DNA from: Pyrrhosoma nymphula
Lineage: Eukaryota; Arthropoda; Insecta; Odonata; Coenagrionidae
DNA length: 64,000 nt
Direction of reading: 5' to 3'
Assembly (NCBI GenBank): GCA_963573305.1
Contig: OY754332.1
Location: forward strand, 140,795,977 to 140,859,976
Positions 50,101 to 61,652 of the stretch are shown piece after piece (positions within the stretch are counted from its first letter, which is position 1; each line of letters begins with the position of its first letter). The position numbers and the translations under genes were made by a program. Under the pieces are notes generated by a model that made no database searches, was not told the DNA's origin, and was given only the letters and a program-made list of their open reading frames with translations.

Positions 50101-51210
50101 TATACAACCTTACTGTTATCCACTTTATTGTTTGGTGCCTAATATATTTCATCCAAAGAATTACAATTGCATGCATTAATTTCTACTAAATCTAGTAGCT
50201 AAATTAAAAAAGGTAATGTGTTTAAATACTATTTATCTCATGAAATTAAAAATATTTTTGTGCTGGAAAACGAAAACAAATTGGGTCATCGCTTCTGTTT
50301 TTCGTCACCTTTTTAGACAAAATAATCGCAGCTTTATGTAGGTTTGAATATCCTCCGAGTCGTTCCTTATCCGAGAGTCTACAGCAAAAAGATTCTTCCA
50401 TGTAAAAGCTCTTGCAAGGTGCTCTAGGAAGCACGGCAATGCGCTTGTTACACTTACATAAAACCTTTGCTGAAGAAACAATAATCGTTTTTCCATCCTT
50501 TTCTTTATGCTTGATCTTTTTTTACGGTATTCTTACTTTTTTACTACAGTGGTATTGAAACGTTTGCCATTATATTATTCCTTAGGTCTACGTACATTCA
50601 TACAGAATCAATGTTTTTATTCCCGCCGCTTGCTGCTATCAGCCGTCATTACACCATAGGCACCTTATCGAATCGCCCAGTGAACACATAATCATGTAGA
50701 ATTTCGAGTTTATCTCTTCTTTCCTCGTGAAACAAAATATTTTCTCACTTATTTACTGGAAAAACTTGTGACTCGTAGGTATTTTAAAATTTCTAACCCT
50801 AAAAATGTTTAAACATTCTAGATTAGGAGCCAAATATCGCCCTTTGTTTGTTAAGGAAAATTTCTAGTTTCTATGAAAAAAGTTTTTACCCAGATTAAGT
50901 GACTCCCATACAGATATATTACAGTAATGAGATATGAGACTACCAATGACTTCCGAAGGCACTAGCAAGAACCGAAGATAGCGGAACAGGATGAAAAACA
51001 TTTATTCGGTTAAATATATATTTGAACTCCGTGTAAGTAAATATTTGGTAGAAGCTATTAACATTTAATTTTATTTTGATTTGGCACATGGAATTATTTG
51101 GTTCCAGAAACCCATCATCATAAAATATAATCAGAAATCTTATACAAATTCAAAGAACTGAGGAACTGGCCGCGCAGTAACTTTTAACGGAGTCACCCAC
51201 ACAGATGGAC
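47131..51210. other. No recognised gene; ORFs at 48.85-49.3 kb unassigned
   Basis: Mostly AT-rich. A GC-richer block at 48850-49300 has a 118-codon minus ORF (48853-49209) and a 106-codon plus ORF (48974-49294) that overlap antisense. I recognise neither, and the block may be a transposon piece. A 111-codon + ORF at 48170-48505 has a hydrophobic start that could pass for a signal peptide or anchor but no other motif. Confidence 0.4.
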
Positions 51211-51361
51211 ACACAATTGTGTGAAATTCACAGTGAAAAAATCATTCGCCTGGACTTGGATTCGAACCCTTCGATTTCGAGAGAACTCGGCGCGAAATTG
51301 AGGGGACTGGGTTCGAATCCCAGTCCAGGCGAATGATTTTTTCTCTGTGAATTTCACACAA
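51211..51361. mobile_element. Palindromic tRNA-derived SINE pair
   Basis: The right arm (51303-51361) holds a B box GGGTTCGAATCCCAGTCC followed by AGGCGAATGATTTTTTC and CTGTGAATTTCACACAATT. The left arm (51213-51274) is its reverse complement with about four differences. The spacer of about 30 bases includes AACTCGGCGCGAAATTGAGG, plausibly SINE body between the A and B boxes. It looks like two SINE 3' halves head to head, or a foldback derivative. Confidence 0.85.
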
Positions 51362-51432
51362 TTGAGAAACCTTATATGAACAATTGAGAAACCTTATATG
51401 AACAATTTCACACAATTGAGAACCTTATACGA
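51352..51432. repeat. Tandem tail repeats ATTGAGAAACCTTATATGAAC
   Basis: Two exact 21-base units (ACAATTGAGAAACCTTATATG type) are followed by a third copy with TTTCACAC inserted and small changes. The unit starts in the SINE tail, as expected for tail-derived repeats. Confidence 0.85.
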
Positions 51433-52814
51433 AGATCTCTTGAAGTAGCCAAATTACGATTTCCTTCTGCCAAAATATTCACCTGAGTAAATGCACATGT
51501 ACCATGATCAGCATAATTATACACTGTTGATTTCACGACTGCTGCGACGTGAGGAAGTTTACTTCAGTGGGCTCCTATTTTAACTCACCATCATCTTCCA
51601 TTAATGTGGGAATCCTGCTAGTGAGTGATATTTGTGGAGAGGATGATGTTCTCGATGAAGAAGACATAAAATGTAAAGCTGTTTGCATTCCCATCGAGAA
51701 CTCAAAGTACTATGTGGCAAAAATGTTACACCACATGTAAATGGAAAATGTACATCAATAATATCAGTAATTTTAGGTTTGAAGTATCTCTTCTGATAGT
51801 CTATATTTTGCAAAACTAATGGAGTGGGTAACAGTAGAGTTCCTGGCATCCCACGAGTGCTAGGCAGTTCCTGTTGGCAGGGGTGCACAAGGGGATGGAA
51901 ATGACAATGTGTGTCTTTACCCACCTGATGATACTCCGTACAAAACTATGTGCTCATTATTAAAAAGTGGTCAAGGACCAATGGCTGCATGGGATACACA
52001 CATTTGTCGTGTGTTTGGAAAATCAAGGACAGGTATTTATAATTGGTGAAAAGTAGTATTTAAGATTCCATAGGATATTTTATTCTGCTGTGGTTACTTA
52101 TCCTGTGGGAATAATTGATTGGACTTAGCCAGACTAAACTTGGCCAGTAGTTCTGTTCCTTTGAAATTCTAAAGTAAATTCAGTAAGCAGAGTGACTAAG
52201 GGGCAAAAGAATGTTGCCAGTGATATGCCAAAGATTATGCTGCCAGTATACATGAATGTAAAAGTGAGGTTATAAATGTTTTGGTCGTTCGTATTTTTCA
52301 GATAATTATGTGCTGGCTGTGCAGCTAGAGAAAGAGTGTGGATTCCTCTGGGAATGATGCATATCAACCATTAGGGAAAGGTATGAGGAAGAAGCGCAAA
52401 CCTGGGAGAATTACCGAAGACCTTGAGTACTCTACGTGCATGGCAGCTGAAACATGTAAAGTTTTTTTGCATGCAATTTTGATAATGCTATTAACTTATT
52501 AGATAATGATTTAGGATACTTCTTCTGGCATCCACAGTAAATAATTATTTTTAATACTATTTTTTCATCCTAATAGATTTAAGCAGTTCTGATAATGAAT
52601 TGGACCACTCTAAGCAAAAGATAAAATCTCCTCCACCAATGGCATCCAGGAGAAATTCCCAAGTGAACTTGGTGCTGCCCAAGTTTCCCTACACTGGTAA
52701 CTTCTTTCAGCATTAAATGTTGCCCATCCACAGAATTGTCTGCAAAAAACTAATTTTATATTTTCCATCGGTTCATAGGGCAGTTTCGAATTGCCTTAGG
52801 CAATGCCACCATGG

Positions 52815-52851
52815 AAAGAACTTCCTCTCCTGTGAGAGGAGAAAGTTCTTT
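52815..52851. repeat. Perfect-stem hairpin inside the fourth exon
   Basis: AAAGAACTTCCTCTCCTGTG then AGAGGAGAAAGTTCTTT can fold as two stacked stems (9 and 6 pairs) around CTGT with a two-base bulge. It lies in coding sequence of the DUF4806-like gene. Confidence 0.7.
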
Positions 52852-53239
52852 CTCTGTAGCAAGACGGAATCTTGAGTTTCATGTTGATGTTGATGCTGAT
52901 GGTGAGTATTTTGAATTCCCTGAAAGTGTTTTAAATGAATTGTAAGGTTGACCCAAAAGTGATGACAAAGCATTTCCTTTAAGGCAGTGTATTAGTGGGA
53001 GGGTTGTTTGTTTGTGAAGTTTTGGGCAAGTAAATTTTCCCCTCTCTCGGTATTATATCTGAATGATAATTCATACGCAACACTTCAGACCACTTCCATT
53101 ATTCTTCTTCTCAAATAATTCCATCTTGGTTTCTTACGATCGAATCTTACGTTGTTTATCAGAATATGAAACGGAGACGATGTATAAAATCGATTGGAAA
53201 CTTTCACCCAGGCATAAGACTAAAAAGCAGAAAATAACT

Positions 53240-54233
53240 AATTAAATTAAAATTTTATTTATACACCACGTTTTTAAAACGGGCTTAAAAGTATAAAATA
53301 ATTTTCCCTGGGCCCTTCTAAGTTTTTGACGGTGAGTGTTTAGTGGCTATGGAGATATTTGAAAGACTTGAAGAGAAAAACATGGGGCGCAGGCAGTCGA
53401 TAATGGAAGTACAGGGTGAGGCAACGTAACTTCCTTTTTTCTAAACGCAAAGAAACCCATTTTATGAATCAATTTTTTATCATGTAGGTACATATTTAGT
53501 TTTGTTTTACAGTTTTGAAAATCAAATCAGGTAGATGACGCCCCTCATTGTCCATACACTGAGTAAGCCGGTTTCTGGCGTTTGGTCATGACCCTTACCA
53601 GCATAGCAGTGGTTTGTTGGCTATTTCTGTACGGATGTTTGCCTTCAAGTGCTGTAGGGTCCTTGGATGATTGACATAAATGCTTGAGTTCAATAAAACC
53701 CTGGAAAAAGAAAAAGGCCAAAATCGCAGATGGCAGAAATTGCCAACATATCCGCTGCTATGCTGGTAAGGGTCATGGCAAACGCCAGAAATCGGCTTAC
53801 TCAGTGCATGGACAATGAGGGGCGTCATCTACCAGATTTGATTTTAAAAACTGTGTAAAACAAATCTTTCAATATGTACCTACATTATAAAAAACTTGAT
53901 TGATTGATTGATTCATAAAATGGGTTTATTGTGTTTTGAAAAAAGGAAGTTATGTTACCGCACCCTGTAGATAATCAGGATGAATTCACAACCAATTTTA
54001 GTGCATTGCAAATGGTATTAATTGTGGGAGTTTGCTCAACGTCACCTGGTCCCTTTACCCCTCCTTAATTATCATGGGTTGCCTGCGCCCCAAGTTTTTC
54101 TCTTCAAGTCTTAAAAATATCTCCATGGTCGCTAAAAATTCACCCTCAAAAATTTAGAAGGGCTCAGGGAAAATTATTTTATACTTTTTAGTCAGTTTTA
54201 AAATCGGTATATTAAAAAAAATATTAATTAGTT
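53240..54233. repeat. Outer inverted repeat, about 1 kb, in intron 4 of the DUF4806-like gene
   Basis: The left arm 53240-53408 (landmarks AAAAGTATAAAATAATTTTC, GGAGATATTT, GACTTGAAGAGAAAAAC, GGGGCGCAGGCA) pairs with the right arm about 54085-54233 in reverse complement at about 80-85 percent. The mariner-derived foldback at 53412-53967 sits at the inner side of the left arm, so the outer palindrome is older. Confidence 0.8.
53412..53967. mobile_element. Mariner/Tc1-derived foldback element, 556 bp, TA-flanked
   Basis: The ends read CAGGGTGAGGCAACGTAACT and its reverse complement with few changes; TA is present on each side (53410-53411, 53968-53969). The right arm encodes on + a peptide MAEIANISAAMLVR, then ARNRLTQCMDNEGRHL, then a stop (53729-53860). 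The left arm encodes the same region on the minus strand, extended upstream by HPRTLQHLKANIR. Both match the C-terminal end of mariner-type DDE transposases ('...TL.EL...I...I......ml..v...f..R...C....G.HL'). The element is thus two copies of a transposon 3' end in opposite orientation. The catalytic DDE/D residues are absent. Confidence 0.85.
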
Positions 54234-55401
54234 ATTGTATTATCGCCTTTGTTATCCAAATTGTGAACCACTCTATAAGGGAAATACTTAATTACTGTCA
54301 TGTGAACAAAATACAGCGATTAAAACTAGTGATTTAAAGCCCCTAACATACATTTGAATGCTTTCAATTTAGTTTTCACTGTCATGCTCTCAATTATAAA
54401 ATTACGGTAACTGTAGCGGATACATTATGGAAAGCTGAAATCGTATCCCTGATCTGTTAAGAACATTTCTAATGGAATATCTAAGGTAGTCTCTTTAGAT
54501 TGAATATCTGGTCTCATGACTCAATTGTAATGCTGATGAATCTTTGAGCAGTAGGGCTCCTCCAGCTTTGAGATTACTTGTTATGGACAGCTTGTGAAGG
54601 CCTTAGGTGTACCTCTATTCCATTACTTACCAAAACGTTTTTTGAAAGTAGAATTTATTGGCCTTATTTATTTGCATTTTATGTGAATAACCTCCTCCTA
54701 CAGGGCATGAGAGGTTGGAATTGACACTACCTAAGGCTGTGTTAGTTGTCTGGTATCTTCTTCTTTAATCATGTTGTATTTGCACATGGATTTTCAGGTT
54801 TCATATCTTGATGCTTGTTCTATTTTAGCTAAACTGGTGGCAAGAGAAGCAGTGTAGGAACAGAGACACACAAGGTTAGAGGGAAAAATAAATAACCTAA
54901 CTAGCATGGTGGATGACTTGATAGTGCAGTTATTGAATAAACTGCTTGCAAGCCAAGAAGAACCACCAGCAGTATTAGAGTATTTCACTATAAAGAACAT
55001 GGTGGAAATGGAGGAAATTAAGACTAAGCTCTCTAATCATACTTCAATGTATAGGAATTTGGTGAGTTAGGCATTATCGCATTGCCTGCAATTGAACTAT
55101 TGTGTTGCTTTCATCTCACTAAATGACAGCAGTATTAATATTTAAGGTTAATCTGGTATTTTAAGTATTAATTAAATTACTTGACTGTATAATTCATTAA
55201 ATGCTGCAAACAATTTCTAATAGTACCTATTCATTTAATGTAGGCCATGCTTCAAACTTAAATTTTGGCGGAAATATCATAAGAAACTTTTCTCCTCAGG
55301 AAAATGAACTTGTTCGGCGATGCAGTGAGGAGGTGGGGACTTCTGTCTAGAAAATACTGTACTTCCATCTAAAAGATACGTTAGCAAAAGAGTATTGTCT
55401 A

Positions 55402-58400
55402 ACAGGAAAATACGAAGAATATAGAAGGTGACACAAGATAAACGACTTTTTAATGTTTCATTTTCCATTCATCCAATAATATGTCCTTTAATACAATTGT
55501 AGGTAATAAGGTGCATTATATGCTAAATAAAAGAGTCTTATATGATCTATGTCAAACTGTTTTTTTATTTACATATATTTATATTTCATGGTACTAAAAC
55601 TGGATGAGTTTAATTTTTACTACAAAATTAAGAAGGAAAGAAATGATTAAAATTACGTAGAATTTGGAATGCGAATCAACGTAAACGACTTTTATTTGTT
55701 TCATTTTCAAAGTAACCAAAAGTATATCATGTAAAAAAAATGTAGGAATAAACGCCCTTAAAATGTAAAATAAAATACTTTTCTAAATCTTTTGACAAAC
55801 GGTATTCTATTTCATATTTCATGGTAAAAATTAGTAAATGCGTTCATTTTTATGACAAAACTAATGTAAAAAAATGAATGAAATTACCAAGAATTTAGAA
55901 TGCGACACAAGATAAACCACATTTTAATGTTTCATTTTCCATTCATCCAAAAAATATGTCATTTAATACAATTGTAGGAATTATAGTGCATTAAATGATA
56001 TAGTGCAAATAAGGAGTCTTAAATGATCTATGTCAAACTTTTTTTTTATTTATATATATTTTTATATTTCATGGTGCTAAAAGTGGATGATTTTAATATT
56101 TACTAGAAAATTAAGAAGCAAAGACATGATTAAATTTACGTAGAATTTGGAATGCGAATCCACGTAAACGACTTTAAATATTTTAATTTTCAATGTATCC
56201 AAAAGTATATCATGTAAAAAAATGTACGAATAAACGCCCATAAAATGCAAAATAAAAAACTTTTCTAAAAATTTGACATACGGTATTCTTTATTAAATTC
56301 ATTGCTAAAAATAAGGATATGCGTTCATTTTTATGACAAAACCTATGAAAAAAATGAATGAAATTTCCAAGAATTTAGAATGACAAGATTAAGGACTTTT
56401 TAATGTTTCATTTTCCATTCATCCAAATAATATGTCATTTAATACAATTGTAGGTAATAAGGTGCATTAAATGCTAAATAAAAAGAGTCTTACATGTTCC
56501 ATGTCAAACTGTATTTATATTTATATTTATTTATATTTCATGATAATAAAAGTGGATTCATTTTCAAAGTATCCTAAAATTTATCATGAAAAAAAAAGTA
56601 CGAACAAACGCCAATAAAATGCAAAATAAAATACTTTTCTATATCTTAAGACAAACGATATTCTTTATTATACTTTCTGATAAAAAAAATTCGTTATTTT
56701 TTATGACAAAAATATTGTAAAAAAATGAATGAAAAACGACGATGAGTTTAATTTTTACTACAAAATTAAGAAGCAAAGACATGATTAAAGTTACGTAGAA
56801 TTTGGAATGCGATTCAACGTAAACGACTTTTATTTTTTTCTTTTTCAATGTATCCAAAAGTATATCATGTAAAAAAATGTACGAATAAACGCCCATAAAA
56901 AGCAAAATAATATACTTTTCTAAATCTTTTGACAACCGGTATTCTATTTTATATTCCTTGCCAAAAAAAAGTAAATGCATTTATTTTTATTGCAAAATAA
57001 TTGTAAAAAAATGAATGAAAATACGAAGAATTTAGAATGCGACACAAGGTAAACGAATATTTTAATGTTTCATTTTCCATTCATCCAATAATATGTAAAT
57101 TAATACGATTGTAGGTTATAAGGTGCATTAAAATTACGTAGAATTTGGAATGCGAATCAACGTAATCGACTTTTATTTGTTTCATTTTCAAGTATCCAAA
57201 AGTATATCATGTAAAAAACTTTACGAATAAACGTCCGTAAAATGTAAAATAAAACTCTTTTCTAAATCTTTTGACAAACTGTATTCTTTTTTATATTCCT
57301 TGCTAAAAAAAAGTAAATGCGTTCATTTTTATTACAAAATAATTGTAAAAATTGAATGAAAATACGAAGACTCGATACTCGAATTGAATGAAAATACGAT
57401 ACGAAGAAGAAGAAAAATTAAGAATCAAAGACATGATTAAAATTACGTAGTATTTGGAATGCGAATCAACGTAAACGACTGTTATTTGTTTCATTTTCAA
57501 AAAATCCAAAAGTATATCATGTAAAAAAAAAGGTACGAATAAACGCCCATAAAATGCAAAAAAAACCCTTTTCTAAATCTTTTGACAAACGGTATTCTAT
57601 TTCATATTTCTTGCTAAAAATAAGTAAATGCGCTCATTTTTTTACCAAGAATTTAGAATGCGACACAAGAGAAACGACTTTTTAATGTTTCATTTTCCAT
57701 TCATCCAATAATATGTCATTTAATACGATTGTAGTAATTAAGGTGCATTAAATGCTCAATGAAAAAGTCTATTATGTTCTATGTCTAACTGTTTTTTTAT
57801 TTATATATATTTATATTTCATGGTGCTAAAAGTGGATGAGTTTAATTTTTACTACAAAATTAAGAATCAAAGACATGATTAAAATTACGTAGTATTTGGA
57901 ATGCGAATCAACGTAAACGACTGTTATTTCTTTCATTTTCAAATAATCCAAAAGTATATCATGACAAAAAAAAATTTACGAATAAACACCCGGAAAATGA
58001 AAAATGAAACACTTTCCAAATCTTTTGACAAACGGTTTCCTTTTTTATATTTCTTGATAAGAAAAAGTAAATGCTTTTATTTTTATGACAAAATAATTGT
58101 AAAAATAATGAATGAAAATACAAAGAATTTAGAATACGACACAAGATAAACGACGTTTTATTGTTTCATTTTCCATTCATCCTATAATATGTCATTTAAT
58201 ACAATTGTACGTAATAGGGTGCAATAAATGCTAAATGAAAGGGTCTTATATGTTTTATGTCAAACTGTTTTTTTATTTATATGTATTTATATTTCATGGT
58301 ACTAAAAGTGGATGATTTTAATATTTACTAGAAAAATAAGAAGCAAAGACATGATTAAATTAACGTAGAATATGGAATGCGAATCCACGTAAACGACTTT

Positions 58401-60410
58401 TAATATTTTAATTTTCAATGTATCCAAAACTATATCATGTAAAAAAATGTACGATAAAACGTCCATAAAATGCAAAATAAAATAATTTTCTAAATAATTT
58501 GTCAAACAGTATTCTTTTTTATATGCATTGCTAAAAAAAGTAAATGCGTTCATTTTTATGACAAAATAATTGTAAAAAAATGAATGAAAATACGAAGAAT
58601 TTAGAATGCGACACAAGGTAAACGACTTTTTAACGTATCATTTTCCATTCATCAAGTAATATGTCATTTAATACAAATTGTAGGTAATAAGGTGCATTAA
58701 TTGCTAAATAAATCAGTCTTATATGTTCAATGTCAAACTGTTTATTTGTTTATATATATTTATATTTTTTGGTACTAAAAGTGGATGAGTTTAATTTTTA
58801 CTGCAAAATTAAGAAGCAAAGACATGATTAAAATTACGTAGAATTTGGAATGCGAATCAAGGAAAACGAATTTTATTTGTTCCATTTTCAAAGTATCCAA
58901 AAGTATATCATGTAAAAAAAATGTACGAATAAAAGCCCATTAAATGCAAAATAAAATACTTTTCTAAATCTTTTGACAAACGGTATTCCTTTTTCTATTT
59001 CTTGCTAAAAAAAGTAAATGCATTCATTTTCATGACAAAATTATTTAAAAAAAATGAATGAAAATACGAAGAATTTAGAATGCGACAGAGAATAAGCGAC
59101 TTTTTAATGTTTCATTTTCCATTCATCCAATAATATGTCATTTAATACAATTGTAGGTAATAAGGTGCATTAAATGCTAAATAAAAGAGTCTTATATGTT
59201 GTATATAAAACTGTATTTATATTAATATATCTTTATATTTCATGGTACATACTAAAAGTGTATGAGTTTTATTTTTACCACAAAATTAAGAAGCAAAGAC
59301 ATGATTAAAATTACGTAGAATTTGGAAAGCGAATCAACGTAGACGACTTTAATTTGTTGCAATTTCAAAGTATCCAAAAGTATATCATGTAAAAAAAATG
59401 TAGGAATAAACGCCCATAAAATGCAAAATAAAATACTTTTCTAAAAATTTGACAAACGGTATTCTTTATTATATTCATTGCTAAAAAAAAAGGATGTGCG
59501 TTCTTATTTATGACACAATAATTGATAAAAAAATGAATGAATATACGAAGAATTTAGATTGCGACACAAAATAAACGACTTTTTAATTTTTCATTTTCCA
59601 TTCATCCAATATTATGTCATTTAACACAATTGTAGTAATTAAGGTGCATTAAATGCTAAATAAAAGAGTCTTATATCGTCTATGTCAAACTTTTTTTAAA
59701 TTTATATGTATTTATATTTCATAAGACTAACAGTGGATGAGTTTAATGTTAACTACAAAATTAAGATGCAAAGACATGATTAAAATTACGTAGAATTTGG
59801 AATGCGAATCAACGTAAACGACTTTTAGTTGTTTTATTTTTAATGTATCCAAAAGTATATCATGTAAAACAAATGTACGAATAATTTATTAAACACGTTT
59901 TCTATATCTTGTGTGATACTCTTTTCACATTTATATGTCTTCCCAAGAAATTTAGATGCGTTCACTTTTTACGACAAAATAATAGTTAAAATTATGAATA
60001 AATATACGAAAAATTTGCAATGTGAATCACTGTTTTATATGTTTCATTTTCAATGCACCCAAAAGTATGTCATCAAATACAAATATAAGCAAATACGCAC
60101 ATAAAATGTTAGATCAAGAAGTATTCTATACTTTGTGACTAACTGTATTCATAAATGTAATGCTTTACAACTCTTTCATAGCAAGACATATATAAAAATG
60201 TATATATTCCTTGCTATGAAATGATGATAAGTACATTTTTAAGGACAAAATTAAAAATTCAAATTATGAATAAAATTACGCAGGATTTCGAACGTGAATC
60301 ACTGCAAACGACTTTTATATATTTCACTTTGAATACATCCAAAACTATGCCATGAAATGCAAATGTAGGAAAAACGCCCATAAAATGCTAGATAAAAGTT
60401 TTGTATATAT
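55402..60410. repeat. Satellite array, about 475-bp dimeric unit
   Basis: A half-unit A begins near GCGACACAAGATAAACGACT and a half-unit B near GCGAATCAACGTAAACGACT. They share the same frame of landmarks (AAACGACTTTT, TTTCATTTTC, CATTAAATGC or CATAAAATGC) but are strongly diverged. A starts near 55430, 55902, 56380, 57040, 57658, 58135, 58608, 59085 and 59560; B starts near 57900, 58378, 58850, 59328 and 59800. A-to-A spacing is 472-478 where regular, A-to-B about 242 and B-to-A about 234. The part 56380-57660 is rearranged: one A half is shortened and a GAAGAAGAAG patch lies at 57400. After 59850 the copies are B-like and more diverged, and they fade out by 60410. ORFs inside are by-products. 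Confidence 0.95.
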
Positions 60411-61652
60411 TTTTTCCAGGTGGATGTTAAGCGTGGTACAGTCATTGATGTGTTGCATTTTGCAGTGTACTGAATTTCAACCCTTTAAGTAGGTAGTAAC
60501 CTATTACCCTATGCCAAGCTAGCGGGGGAGTGAGGGAGTTTGACCGGCGCTTTGACAAAACACCGGACCATGAACATTCCGTGAAAGCCCACCTCCCTAA
60601 CAATTCCTAGAAAGTGAGGAAAAACCCCGCAGGAGAGAGTGCGTAGTTTTTCTCAAAGGTCGCTGCAATTCATTTCCCACGCCTGGATCCTTGCAGTTGT
60701 TTTACCACCAACTGGTGGTAGGAGGCGCTGTGGCTGGGGTATTGTCGGCGACGCGGACGGCAGTCGTCCGCTGGCTCTCTCCAAGAGCACAGGCAGGGTA
60801 ACGAATATAGTTGTAATTAAATATACTCTTAAAAGCAATCTGGCAATAACCGTTTTAATATCAAAATGAAATTGTTGATTTGCAATAAGCTCCGGGTGAA
60901 CCTCCCATGCTGATTCACCCACATCAGCCGCAAGATTTAGGCAGATACACCGCCGTTATATAAACCCGACTGTTAAGTAACTGCTTTAAGCAATGCCCAT
61001 GATATATGTTACCTTTTTTGAAACAACACTTTTACCTTACGTTAAAAATATCATATTGAATTTCTCACTCATTTGGCAAGTAGCGAAAAGCCTAACTGCT
61101 ACTCAACCAGATGGGTGTGGACACGATGAAGTGTATGCCATAAACAATTTTGTTTTCTCCCTTATATGAAATATGGCAACAACGAAACTTTTTTGCCTCT
61201 TTTTCTATACAACGGACTACAAGATTCTAAAATTTGATATGGATAGAAGGTGGAATACATTTTTAAAATTTAATTTTAAATTTTTTATTTAATTTCAAAA
61301 CATTTTAAATTTTAAAATTTGACTGTTTAATAAGATGCATTAATGTTTTTGTTCAACATGATTCTTAGCGAAACCTTCTAGCTTTGTTAGATCTGAAAAA
61401 AATGGGAAAAGTCTGGGACTTGTTTTTACAAATGCCGAATTTTTCATACCCCCGTATCTCCGCAAAAACTCAACATTTTTCATACAAATTGTACGTACTA
61501 ACTAAGGACCTTATAAGAAATACACAAAAAAAATTTCGTTCAATTCTGAGATAGTAAGGGCAATTTTTGCATTTTCGTCGGTACTTTGGCATGGAATTGG
61601 CAGGCATTTTGTCATGGCTTTGGCATTAGTCAATTTTCTTTTGGTGCCTCCA
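60411..61652. other. No gene recognised; GC-richer block 60480-60800
   Basis: 60480-60800 is richer in GC and CpG than the satellite or the following DNA, and has a near-perfect TACCACCAACTGGTGGTA palindrome at 60704-60721. The ORFs there (+ 60639, - 60653) are antisense to each other and unrecognised. 61255-61322 is a low-complexity tract of A and T with AAAATTTAAATT-type palindromes. Confidence 0.45.

Larger units (their letters stand above)
51819..55431 (+). pseudogene. DUF4806-like insect gene, six exons, three in-frame TAG
   Basis: Exons: 51819-52032, 52375-52455, 52577-52696, 52779-52901, 54829-55061, 55300-55431. Each has GT/AG edges and phases match throughout. The fifth exon could instead start at 54798 (VSYLDACSILAKLV), but then its phase would need one more exon. 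The start MEWVTVEFL, then CLYPPDD and WDTHICRVFGK, resemble the N-terminal domain of insect DUF4806-type proteins. The fifth exon has a coiled region (ILAKLVAREAV, RLEGKINNL) and a block like EYFTIKNMVEMEEIKTKL. The end, KDTLAKEYCLTGKYEEY, resembles the DUF4806 C-terminus. Function of the family is unknown to me; members are often multicopy. In-frame TAG codons lie at 51861, 54853 and 55348; there is no TAA, TGA or frameshift. It may be a young pseudogene or be read through. The family call is from memory. Confidence 0.6.

Noticed and set aside
51601..51924. 107-codon minus-strand ORF before and across the DUF4806-like first exon
   Set aside because: It overlaps antisense with an exon supported by phase and motif order, and has no recognisable domain.
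56639..60104. Several ORFs of 60 to 113 codons in the satellite
   Set aside because: They recur with the repeat period and encode compositionally biased Phe/Tyr/Lys-rich peptides. They are by-products of the satellite.
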